Assembly: GCA_003244035.1 (NCBI GenBank)
Contig: QHBV01000286.1
Location: 11,594 to 19,553, forward strand
DNA: 7,960 bases
Direction of reading: 5' to 3'
Source of the DNA: Solirubrobacterales bacterium
Lineage (GTDB): Bacteria; Actinomycetota; Thermoleophilia; Solirubrobacterales; Solirubrobacteraceae
Positions 1-5,384 of this stretch are shown here, in pieces. The notes beneath the pieces were generated by a model that ran no database searches, was not told the DNA's origin, and was given only the letters and a program-made list of their open reading frames with translations. Position 1 is the stretch's first letter; the number at the start of each line of letters is the position of its first letter. The position numbers and the translations under genes are program-made.

Positions 1-36
1 CCGACTCCGACTCCGACTCCGCCACCGACTCCGCCG
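1..36. repeat. Short hexamer repeat, CCGACT/CCGCCR units
   Basis: CCGACT occurs three times in tandem, then CCGCCA, CCGACT and CCGCCG. On the minus strand these units encode alternating Ser and Glu (SESES) plus Ala-Val-Ser-Glu at the left edge of the unrecognised protein. The in-frame 6-bp unit means length changes would add or remove two residues without a frameshift. The repeat may continue beyond the window. Confidence 0.6.
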
Positions 37-352
37 CCGCCGGCCCGTCGGGCTCGTTGACGCGGGCGTCCGGCTCGGTGACGGGTGCGCCTCCACGCCA
101 CACGATTGTCTGCTCGGCCACGGGGGGCACATCCGCTGGCGGCGCCTTCCCTCGCGGCGCCTCTGCTGGCGGGACTTCGGCAGGCGGCACCGCTGCGGGG
201 GATGAGGGGTGCGGCGCCGAGTCCTCAGGGGCACCGCCATTCGCGTACGACTCGGCGCCGGCATCGGGAGTGCCGTTCTGCAAAGGGGGCCCAAGCCTGC
301 TGCTCGCGGACGCGCGGCGGCGGCGGGCGATGCTCTCTAACAAGCCGCTCAT
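1..352 (-). CDS. Unrecognised Pro/Ala/Glu-rich protein, N-terminal part (3' end off the window)
   Basis: The frame starts at an ATG (352..350) and stays open for 117 codons to the left edge, so only the N-terminus is visible. It begins MSGLLESIARRRRASAS, a short amphipathic segment followed by four arginines. Next comes a low-complexity region with PPAEV/PPAEA/PPADV-type repeats (about residues 55-75), then acidic Ser/Glu text ending in SES repeats. There is no signal peptide, transmembrane segment or catalytic motif in the visible part. Third positions are mostly G/C, as in the neighbouring genes, and competing frames are closed within about 50 codons of this start; both points support coding. 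No Shine-Dalgarno sequence precedes the ATG, but a -10-like TATACT lies 20 bp upstream. The visible part looks like a disordered linker ahead of a folded domain beyond the edge. I do not recognise the family and assign no function. Confidence 0.6.
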   Translation of the reverse strand, partial: MSGLLESIARRRRASASSRLGPPLQNGTPDAGAESYANGGAPEDSAPHPSSPAAVPPAEVPPAEAPRGKAPPADVPPVAEQTIVWRGGAPVTEPDARVNEPDGPAAAESVAESESES

Positions 353-372
353 GGTGCTCAGAGGTCATCGCG

Positions 373-403
373 AGTATAGGCGCGGGGTCCCCTGACCCGG
401 TAA
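373..403 (-). promoter_or_regulatory. Candidate promoter of the Pro/Ala/Glu-rich gene
   Basis: On the minus strand TATACT (378..373) is a five-of-six match to the -10 consensus TATAAT in otherwise very GC-rich DNA. A weak -35-like TTACCG (403..398) lies 19 bp upstream, which is a long spacer. Transcription would start near 366, giving a leader of about 14 nt before the ATG at 352. That fits the lack of a Shine-Dalgarno sequence. The -10 is a fair call; the -35 is speculative. Confidence 0.4.
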
Positions 404-409
404 TGGGTC
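385..409. repeat. Nested GGGTC/GACCC inverted repeats at a promoter
   Basis: GGGTC (385-389), GACCC (394-398) and GGGTC (405-409) form two overlapping inverted repeats that share the middle arm, with spacers of 4 and 6 bp. The array sits between and over the predicted -35 and -10 of the minus-strand gene starting at 352. That position would suit a repressor operator. Five-base arms arise easily by chance in GC-rich DNA, so the regulatory reading is an inference. Confidence 0.35.
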
Positions 410-452
410 GCGTCGAGGTCGACGGAGCCTGAGCGGGCGCGAGATCGAGTGA

Positions 453-555
453 TAACGCCCCACTCGCCGGCGCTCGCGGCGCCAGCGGGGCGTTGCCATC
501 CCTCCAGGGGGGTATCGCCCCACTGGAGTTCGGTAAGGCGTCGAGTGGGGCGTTA
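453..555. repeat. Palindromic array: four alternately inverted copies of AGYGGGGCGWT
   Basis: The outer arms are a perfect 14-bp inverted repeat, TAACGCCCCACTCG at 453-466 and its exact reverse complement at 542-555. Two further copies lie between them: AGCGGGGCGTT (484-494, one change) and ATCGCCCCACT (514-524, one change). Read along the plus strand the orientations alternate. Local hairpins are also possible, including a 10-bp stem with one bulge at 502-528 (CTCCAG with CTGGAG plus GGGG with CCCC) and GGCGC/GCGCC at 469-483. The copy at 542-555 contains the TAA stop of the minus-strand glycosyltransferase. Several mutually exclusive folds exist in RNA. No T-tract follows, so a classical intrinsic terminator is not shown. 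A BIME-like interspersed element or a processing/termination site are the alternatives. Confidence 0.75.
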
Positions 556-1509
556 GCCAGAGTTGCGCACGCCATCCCGCTTGCCGGGTCCGTCCAGCGC
601 TTGCCACGCCGCGAGCACCCGTTCGGCCATCCGGTCGGAGGAGAAGGGCTCGGCGTGGCGGCGGCCGTCTACCCGGGGGTCGGCAGCGGCCAGGTGCGGG
701 GCCAGCGCCTCTCGCCAGACCCCCACGTCGAACGCTCCGCAATGCGCGCCGGGGAGGTCCGCGAGGACCTCGGGCGCGATCCCGACCGGTGTGGCGAGCA
801 CCGGGACGTCGCAGGCCAGGGCTTCGAGCACCGCCAGCCCGAAGCCCTCGCGATCCGAGGGGACGAGCACCGCGTTGGCGGCGTTGACCCACAGTGGGAC
901 GTGCTCGGGGGCGATGTCGCCGAGCGCCAGCAGCCGCACCTCGCCGGCGACCGCAAGCGCCCGGTCGTGACGTTTCTCCGGGCGGCTTGGATCTGCGGGG
1001 AACAGCAGACATGGCCGGTCGCGGGGGAGGCCGAGGGCCCCCCGTGCCTCGGCGCGGTCGATCGGCCGGAAGCGCTGCATGTCGACCCCGCATGGGAGCA
1101 CCGCGACCCCCCTGGGCGCCGCCCAGCGGGGCACCCGCTCCGCGAGCGGCGCCGAGACGGTGGCGGCTAGGTCGGTGAAGCGCAGCGCCGCCAACGTGAT
1201 CGCTCGCGAACGCGGATGCGTGAGATCGGTGCCGTGCATGGTCACCGCGTGGTGCCGGCCCGAGGCTGCGATCGCCGGCCACGCCGTCAGCCCGAAGTGC
1301 GCATGGACGATGTCGAAGCGCTCTGGCGCAAAGCGCCGCAGACGTGCCGCGGCGCCGGCGTAGGCCCGGGGGCCGCCCGGGGCGAATCCAAACACCTCCA
1401 CGTGCAGACCGGGGATTCGCCCCAAGGCGCGCACCTGATCGCGGACGAAGCTCCCGAGCGCGGGCCGCCGCGCGGACGGGTACATGTTGGTGACGATCAG
1501 CGCGCGCAT
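553..1509 (-). CDS. GT4-family (GT-B fold) glycosyltransferase
   Basis: This 318-residue protein is predicted to transfer a sugar from an activated donor, probably a nucleotide sugar, to an unknown acceptor in the cytoplasm. The N-terminal acceptor domain has MRALIVTNMYP, GSFVRDQV (19-26) and VHAHFG (68-73). The linker has VLPCGVDMQRF (137-147). The donor domain has SRPEKRHD (175-182) and the family's EX7E motif in EGFGLAVLEA, with E221 and E229. The ATG at 1509 is chosen because it opens the first beta-strand directly; the frame extends upstream only as antisense to murI. No signal peptide or membrane helix is seen. At 318 residues it is shorter than many GT4 enzymes (about 350-400), but both Rossmann domains appear present. 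It diverges from murI across a 123-bp gap. Its TAA stop lies inside the palindromic array. The substrate cannot be read from sequence; a cell-envelope glycan role is only suggested by murI next door. Confidence 0.9.
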   Translation of the reverse strand: MRALIVTNMYPSARRPALGSFVRDQVRALGRIPGLHVEVFGFAPGGPRAYAGAAARLRRFAPERFDIVHAHFGLTAWPAIAASGRHHAVTMHGTDLTHPRSRAITLAALRFTDLAATVSAPLAERVPRWAAPRGVAVLPCGVDMQRFRPIDRAEARGALGLPRDRPCLLFPADPSRPEKRHDRALAVAGEVRLLALGDIAPEHVPLWVNAANAVLVPSDREGFGLAVLEALACDVPVLATPVGIAPEVLADLPGAHCGAFDVGVWREALAPHLAAADPRVDGRRHAEPFSSDRMAERVLAAWQALDGPGKRDGVRNSG

Positions 1510-1520
1510 GCGGCGTCGCG

Positions 1521-1526
1521 AGCGTA
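1521..1526 (-). promoter_or_regulatory. Candidate -10 element for the glycosyltransferase
   Basis: TACGCT on the minus strand fits the TANNNT pattern common in high-GC Gram-positive promoters. It sits 11 bp before the ATG at 1509, so the transcript would have a leader of about 5 nt, in line with the missing Shine-Dalgarno sequence. The expected -35 region falls on one arm of the inverted repeat at 1536-1545 and shows no good consensus. Confidence 0.3.
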
Positions 1527-1535
1527 GCCAACTGA

Positions 1536-1580
1536 ACTGTCGCGTCTTGGGTCCGGGGGGTGGACGCGAAACGCGACAGT
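1536..1580. repeat. Perfect 10-bp inverted repeat in the divergent promoter region
   Basis: ACTGTCGCGT (1536-1545) and ACGCGACAGT (1571-1580) are exact reverse complements with 25 bp between them; the arm centres are 35 bp apart. CTTGG and CCAAG directly follow the two arms (1546-1550, 1581-1585), and GTCC/GGAC (1551-1554, 1562-1565) forms an inner stem. The first arm overlaps the expected -35 region of the glycosyltransferase, and the second lies about 50 bp before the murI start. The layout suits a shared operator or a cruciform. No known regulator motif is recognised. Confidence 0.6.
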
Positions 1581-1632
1581 CCAAGCGCAGGCGGACGCTG
1601 GGCAAGCCGCCGCTCTGGCACCATCCATCGCG

Positions 1633-2493
1633 GTGTCCCTCTCCCCCCACCAGCCCGTAGCCGTGTTCGATTCCGGGGTCGGCGGCTTGACCGTCCTGCA
1701 CGAGCTGCTGGTCTCGCTGCCGGCCGAGGACTACCTGTACCTGGGCGACACCGCGCGCTTTCCTTATGGCGAGCGGACGCAACGGGAGCTGCGGGCGTTT
1801 GCGCTCGAGATCGCCGAGCACCTGCTCGAAGCGGGGGCAAAGCTGCTGGTGGTCGCGTGCAACGCCGCCAGCTCGGCGGCGCTCGGCGCGATCGAGCGCC
1901 ACCTCGAGCAGGGCGGCCGCGACGTGGACGTGATCGGGGTGGTCGCGCCGGCGACGCAGCTCGCGGTCGCCGGCAGCCGGACCGGGCGGATCGGGCTGCT
2001 CGCCACCCCGGCGACGGTCACCAGCGGAGCGTACGAACGAGCGGTGCGCGCCGCCGACGCCCACGTCCAGCTGGAGAGCGTGGCCTGTCCAGACCTGGCG
2101 CCGATCATCCAGCGCGGGTTTCCATTCGACGCGCATGTCCTGGACACGGTGCGCGGATACTGCGCGCCGCTGCGTGAAGCGCACGCCGACACCGTGATCC
2201 TCGGCTGCACCCATTACCCGCTGGTGGCGCCGATGCTGCAGCGCACGCTTGGCCGAGGCGTGACGCTCGTGACCTCGGGGGCCGGCGTGGCTCGCAGCGC
2301 TGAGCGCGCGCTCGCCGCGCGCGGGCTGCTCAATCCGCGCCCCACCGAGGGCGAGTACCGCTTCCAGTGCACCGGCGAGGTGGACTTGTTCCGGGCGCTG
2401 GGGACACGCTTTCTGCAGATGCCGCTCGACCAGGTGTCCCGCGTCGAGCTGGATGCAGGCGTAGCCGCGTCAGCGCAGGGGGCACCGGCGTGA
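1633..2493 (+). CDS. murI: Glutamate racemase
   Basis: MurI interconverts L- and D-glutamate without a cofactor, supplying the D-Glu that MurD adds to UDP-MurNAc-L-Ala in peptidoglycan synthesis. The 286 residues match the family's usual 260-290. Visible motifs are VAVFDSGVGGLTVL (9-22, with D13 and S14), YLGDTARFPYG (36-46), the first catalytic cysteine C76 in VVACNAASS, and the second, C192, in ILGCTHYPLV with H194. The cysteine pair supports the two-base mechanism. The usual CNT/CNS triplet reads CNA here, so a hydroxyl side chain next to the catalytic cysteine is absent. The start is GTG, eight residues ahead of the first strand, with no clear Shine-Dalgarno sequence; a later GTG (codon 11) would cut into that strand. 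The stop overlaps the rph start by 4 nt (GTGA), which suggests translational coupling. Confidence 0.95.
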   Translation: MSLSPHQPVAVFDSGVGGLTVLHELLVSLPAEDYLYLGDTARFPYGERTQRELRAFALEIAEHLLEAGAKLLVVACNAASSAALGAIERHLEQGGRDVDVIGVVAPATQLAVAGSRTGRIGLLATPATVTSGAYERAVRAADAHVQLESVACPDLAPIIQRGFPFDAHVLDTVRGYCAPLREAHADTVILGCTHYPLVAPMLQRTLGRGVTLVTSGAGVARSAERALAARGLLNPRPTEGEYRFQCTGEVDLFRALGTRFLQMPLDQVSRVELDAGVAASAQGAPA

Positions 2494-3233
2494 GCGCGAC
2501 GGCGGGAGCCCGCAGCTACGGCAGGGCGGCGAACGAGCTCAGGCCGACGACGATCGAGCCGGGGTTCGTGCGGACCGCGACCGGCTCCGCCCTGCTCTCG
2601 ATTGGGGAGACGCGAGTGATCTGCACGGCCTCGGTGCAGGACAGCGTCCCGCGCTGGCTGGCCCGGTCGGGCCGGGGCTGGGTCACCGCGGAGTACGGGA
2701 TGCTGCCGGCGTCGACCGGGGAGCGAAAGCAGCGCGACGTCAACAAGGGACGCCCCGATGGGCGCACGGTCGAGATCCAGCGCTTGATCGGGCGCGCGCT
2801 GCGCGGGGTGGTCGACTTCGCGGCGCTCGGTGAGCGCACGATCTACGTCGACTGCGACGTGCTCCAGGCCGACGGCGGAACGCGGTGCGCAGCGGTCACC
2901 GGGGGGATGGTGGCGCTGACGCTCGCCTGCGAGCGCCTGATCGAGCAGGGCGCGCTGGAGCGATCGCCATTGACGGGCACGGTTGCCGCCGTCTCGTGCG
3001 GGATCGTGGCCGGCGCCGCGCTGCTCGACCTCGACTACTCCGAGGACTCGACCGCCGAGGTCGACGCAAACGTCGTGATGACCGGCGAGGGTGGGCTCGT
3101 CGAGGTCCAGGCGACGGCGGAGCGGACACCACTGTCGCGGGCCCACCTCGATCAGCTGCTGGCGCTCGCCGCTGAGGGCATCGGCGCGTTGCGAGCGCTC
3201 CAGGCCAAAGCGGTCTCGGCCGCGGCCACCTAG
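2490..3233 (+). CDS. rph: Ribonuclease PH
   Basis: RNase PH is a phosphate-dependent 3'-to-5' exoribonuclease that trims tRNA 3' ends and helps degrade structured RNA, working as a ring-shaped hexamer. The 247-residue length is typical. Visible motifs are GRAANELRP near the N-terminus, GWVTAEYGMLPAST, EIQRLIGRALR with R98 (matching the conserved phosphate-site region), DCDVLQADGGTR (with T131 and R132, the GTR phosphate-binding triplet) and NVVMTGEGGLVEVQATAE. The usual RPDGR opening reads RSYGR, so the aspartate is missing. The GTG start is supported by AGGGGG at 2477-2482, seven bases upstream and inside murI. Only five bases separate its TAG from the rdgB ATG. The rph-rdgB pairing is widespread in bacteria and fits a nucleotide and RNA quality-control unit. 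Confidence 0.95.
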   Translation: MSATAGARSYGRAANELRPTTIEPGFVRTATGSALLSIGETRVICTASVQDSVPRWLARSGRGWVTAEYGMLPASTGERKQRDVNKGRPDGRTVEIQRLIGRALRGVVDFAALGERTIYVDCDVLQADGGTRCAAVTGGMVALTLACERLIEQGALERSPLTGTVAAVSCGIVAGAALLDLDYSEDSTAEVDANVVMTGEGGLVEVQATAERTPLSRAHLDQLLALAAEGIGALRALQAKAVSAAAT

Positions 3234-3238
3234 CCGCG

Positions 3239-3823
3239 ATGGCCCGCTCAGCGCTGGTGCTCGCCACCCGCAATCCGCACAAGCTCTTCGAGCTCCGGCG
3301 GTTGCTGGTGTGCAAGCGGATCGAGCTCGAACCGCTTGCGGCGGAGATCGTGCTGCCGCCCGAGGACGGCGACACGTACGCGGACAACGCGCTCGTCAAG
3401 GCCCGCGCCGCGGCTGGCGCAACCGGACGCGCAGCGATCGCCGACGACTCCGGAATCGAGGTGCAGACGCTCGGCGGGGCGCCCGGCGTGCGTTCGGCCC
3501 GGTACGCCGGCCCGCAGGCCGGCGACGGCGAGAATCTGGCAAAGCTGGTGCGCGAAGCGCCCGCCGGAAGCCCGCTGCGATACGTGTGTGCGATCGCCTA
3601 CGTCGATCCGCAGATACGCGAGGAGCAACTGTTCTTCGGCGAGTGCCGCGGTCGCCTGGCGCAGGAATGCCGGGGGGACCGCGGATTCGGCTACGACCCC
3701 GCGTTCCTGCCCGACGAGGAGCAGCGGGGTCGCACGATGGCTGAGCTGCCCGACGCGGAGAAGGACGCGATCAGCCATCGCGGCCACGCGGCGCGGGCGT
3801 TGGCGCGATGGCTGATCGGGTGA
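3239..3823 (+). CDS. rdgB: XTP/dITP diphosphatase (Ham1/RdgB family)
   Basis: RdgB hydrolyses XTP, ITP and their deoxy forms to the monophosphate and pyrophosphate, keeping deaminated purines out of DNA and RNA. The 194-residue length is standard. Motifs in order are LATRNPHK (8-15, with T10, N12 and K15 of the substrate loop), ADDSGIEV (68-75, with the metal and catalytic acidic pair D69/D70), GAPGVRSARYAG, GFGYDPAF (149-156, base pocket) and ISHRG (178-182). KDAISHR replaces the more common KNxISHR, a mild change. No Shine-Dalgarno sequence is seen; translation probably depends on ribosomes finishing rph five bases upstream. The TGA stop merges with the GGGGG ahead of the transporter gene. 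Confidence 0.96.
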   Translation: MARSALVLATRNPHKLFELRRLLVCKRIELEPLAAEIVLPPEDGDTYADNALVKARAAAGATGRAAIADDSGIEVQTLGGAPGVRSARYAGPQAGDGENLAKLVREAPAGSPLRYVCAIAYVDPQIREEQLFFGECRGRLAQECRGDRGFGYDPAFLPDEEQRGRTMAELPDAEKDAISHRGHAARALARWLIG

Positions 3824-3830
3824 GGGGGCA

Positions 3831-4811
3831 ATGGCCTCGCCGGTGAGCGCGGCCGGCGGGGCGGCGGCGCCGTCGCTCAAGCAGCGCGCGGCGCTGCTGT
3901 CGGTCGTCTCAAACTCCGTCCTGATCCTGCTCAAGCTGGGCGCTGGAACCGTGACCGGCTCGGTCGCGATCCTGACCGAGGCGGTGCACTCGAGCATCGA
4001 TCTGATCGCGTCGATCGTGGCCTTCGTATCCGTGAGGAAAGCCGGCGAGCCGGCCGACGAGTCGCATCGCTACGGGCATCAGAAGATCGAGAACCTCTCC
4101 GCCGCGATCGAAGGCATCTTGATCCTGGTGGGGTCGGCGGCGATCGCGTTCCAGGCGATCCGTCGGCTGCTCGGGCACGGACGGGTCCACACGATCGGGC
4201 TCGGCATCGGCGTGGTCGCCCTGTCGATCGCGGTCAACGTCGTCGTCTCGCGGCTGATCGCTCGAAACGCGCGGGTGACCGAGTCTCCGGCGCTCGAGGG
4301 CGATGCGGCGCACCTGCGGACCGACGCGCTCAGCTCGGCGGCGGTGCTCGCGGCGCTGGCGCTGGTGAAGCTGACCGGCGCGCAGTGGCTCGACCCGGTG
4401 GTCGCGCTGCTGGTGGCGGCGGCGATCGTGGTCACCGGGGTGCGGCTGCTGATGCGATCCTCGAGGGTGCTCGTCGACGAAGCGCTGCCCGGGGATGAGG
4501 TGGACGCGATCCGGGCTGCGGTGGAGGACTTTGGCGCTCGCGGTGTCGTGGGCTACCACGAGCTGCGCACGCGGCGGGCGGGCTCGCGGCGGTACGTCGA
4601 TCTGCACGTGCAGTTCAGCGCCGGCACCTCGCTGGAGAGCGCGCACCGCACCGCGCACGAGCTGCAGGATGTGATCGGGGGGCGGCTGCGGGGCGCGGAT
4701 GTCCTGATCCACTTGGAGCCCGAGGATCGCGTCCGGCCGGGGGAGGCGCTCTCCCCGCGAGCGGGTCCGCGGCGGACGGGCGAGGGCGAATCGGCGTCTC
4801 CCAGTCGCTAG
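3831..4811 (+). CDS. Cation diffusion facilitator (CDF) family divalent metal exporter
   Basis: CDF proteins export Zn2+ or related divalent metals from the cytoplasm in exchange for protons, usually as dimers. The 326 residues give the standard fold. Six hydrophobic segments lie at roughly 20-42, 45-68, 88-108, 118-141, 167-185 and 188-208. A cytoplasmic ferredoxin-like domain follows to about residue 297, ending in ADVLIHLEPED. Metal-site motifs are HSSID on helix 2 (H53, D57) and HLRTD on helix 5 (H161, D165). The HxxxD/HxxxD arrangement is usual for Zn2+ transporters, but I would not name the metal from that alone. About 30 tail residues rich in Arg, Gly and Ser add no known domain. A GAGGGGG stretch at 3822-3828 supports the ATG start 7 nt after the rdgB stop. 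No metal-responsive operator is visible, so it is probably read through from murI-rph-rdgB. Confidence 0.93.
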   Translation: MASPVSAAGGAAAPSLKQRAALLSVVSNSVLILLKLGAGTVTGSVAILTEAVHSSIDLIASIVAFVSVRKAGEPADESHRYGHQKIENLSAAIEGILILVGSAAIAFQAIRRLLGHGRVHTIGLGIGVVALSIAVNVVVSRLIARNARVTESPALEGDAAHLRTDALSSAAVLAALALVKLTGAQWLDPVVALLVAAAIVVTGVRLLMRSSRVLVDEALPGDEVDAIRAAVEDFGARGVVGYHELRTRRAGSRRYVDLHVQFSAGTSLESAHRTAHELQDVIGGRLRGADVLIHLEPEDRVRPGEALSPRAGPRRTGEGESASPSR

Positions 4812-4948
4812 GTCAGGTTGATCGCAGCGCAGAGCGCCACCGCCAGGGTGACGGCGGCATAGCCGTAGTCGCCTCGAAGCGCGAGGATCGCGACGGCGAT
4901 CAAGCACGCGAGCACGGTCACGAGCCAGCCGATTCGGGCGAAGTCCAC
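4808..4948 (-). CDS. Small two-helix membrane protein, hypothetical
   Basis: A GTG at 4948..4946 opens a 46-residue frame beginning MDFARIGWLVTVLA. It consists of two hydrophobic stretches, about residues 7-24 and 29-44, joined by a short polar turn (RGDYG), and ends AAINLT. This is a compact helical hairpin with little else. Reasons to believe it: the hydrophobic pattern fits a membrane hairpin closely, it fills the otherwise empty space between two plus-strand units, and its TAG stop exactly abuts the convergent transporter gene. A -10-like CAGAAT ends 6 bp before the GTG, which would make the message leaderless; no Shine-Dalgarno sequence is present. The same frame is open further upstream through the HU and pyrF region, but there it is antisense shadow. 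No function can be assigned; a small stress or membrane-complex subunit is possible. Confidence 0.55.
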   Translation of the reverse strand: MDFARIGWLVTVLACLIAVAILALRGDYGYAAVTLAVALCAAINLT

Positions 4949-4954
4949 GGAGCT

Positions 4955-4960
4955 ATTCTG
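4955..4960 (-). promoter_or_regulatory. Candidate -10 for the small membrane protein gene
   Basis: CAGAAT on the minus strand matches TATAAT at four of six positions and stands out against the GC-rich background. It lies 6 bp before the GTG at 4948, so initiation at that G would give a leaderless mRNA. No convincing -35 is found 17-18 bp upstream. Confidence 0.3.
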
Positions 4961-5011
4961 CCGGGGATCGCCCAGACTGCGGTCGCCCGGCACGGGATCG
5001 TCCGCAAATCC

Positions 5012-5020
5012 TGTTAGCGT
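5012..5020 (+). promoter_or_regulatory. Candidate extended -10 promoter of the HU gene
   Basis: TGTTAGCGT combines a TGN extension with TAGCGT, a TANNNT-type -10. Transcription would start near 5027, leaving a leader of about 45 nt that carries a strong ribosome binding site. The -35 region (about 4992-4998) has no good match, which an extended -10 can tolerate. The site is inferred by pattern only. Confidence 0.35.
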
Positions 5021-5059
5021 CGCGGATTCCTGTTGAGCGCAGAGCAGTTCCCACCACCC

Positions 5060-5066
5060 AAGGAGG
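5060..5066 (+). promoter_or_regulatory. Strong Shine-Dalgarno sequence that fixes the HU start
   Basis: AAGGAGG is complementary to the 16S rRNA 3' end over seven bases, with a 5-nt spacer to the GTG at 5072. It is the strongest ribosome binding site in the window. It selects this GTG over an in-frame TTG at 5033, and it fits an abundantly made protein. Confidence 0.85.
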
Positions 5067-5071
5067 CGCAA

Positions 5072-5344
5072 GTGACGAAGTCCGAGCTCGTCGACCAGGT
5101 CGCAGATCGTGCCGGGTTGAACAAGAAGGAGGCCGCAGATGCCGTGGACGCGGTCCTGGAGACGATCGAGGGGGCGCTTAAGCGCGGCAGCGATGTCGTC
5201 TTCTCCGGCTTTGGCAAGTTCAGCGTCTCGCAGCGGAGCGCTCGCGAAGGGCGTAATCCCGCGACCGGTGAGAAGATCCAGATCAAGGCCTCTCGCGTGC
5301 CGAAGTTCACGGCCGGCGCGGCCCTCAAGAAGGCGATCAAGTAG
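5072..5344 (+). CDS. hup: HU-family nucleoid DNA-binding protein
   Basis: HU is an abundant dimeric histone-like protein that bends and compacts DNA with little sequence preference. The product is exactly 90 residues, the canonical HU size. It starts MTKSELVDQVADRAGLNKKEA, the usual N-terminal helices. Further on are VVFSGFGKFSV (42-52), GRNPATGE (60-67) at the tip of the DNA-binding arm with the intercalating proline P63, and PKFTAGAALKKAIK at the C-terminus. There is no lysine/alanine-rich tail of the kind found on mycobacterial and streptomycete HupB/HupS proteins, so this is the simple form. IHF is less likely given the sequence pattern and the lineage. The gene has its own leader and strong Shine-Dalgarno sequence, and pyrF follows after 40 bp without an obvious terminator. 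Confidence 0.95.
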   Translation: MTKSELVDQVADRAGLNKKEAADAVDAVLETIEGALKRGSDVVFSGFGKFSVSQRSAREGRNPATGEKIQIKASRVPKFTAGAALKKAIK

Positions 5345-5384
5345 CGCCGCCGCCGTCTGAGGACGCAAGGCGGGCCGTTCGGTC

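Noticed and set aside
225..368. Minus-strand 47-codon frame from an ATG at 368 (begins MTSEHHERL), which could be leaderless behind TATACT
   Set aside because: It is Arg-rich, closes after 47 codons and overlaps the longer MSGLL frame, which has better codon bias. I kept the frame that stays open to the edge.
502..528. Hairpin as an intrinsic terminator of the glycosyltransferase gene
   Set aside because: The stem is good but no T-run follows on either strand, so I list it only as part of the palindromic array.
365..1840. 491-codon minus-strand open frame
   Set aside because: Its composition is Arg, Pro, Ala and Gly noise typical of an antisense or off-frame reading of GC-rich genes. The glycosyltransferase in another frame of the same strand has clear family motifs.
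1510..2214. N-terminal extension of the glycosyltransferase frame across murI
   Set aside because: The conserved protein begins at the ATG at 1509 with the first beta-strand; everything upstream is antisense to murI and shows no family similarity.
5033..5071. Upstream TTG start for HU adding 13 residues
   Set aside because: The AAGGAGG at 5060 with 5-nt spacing selects the GTG at 5072, which gives the canonical 90-residue HU.
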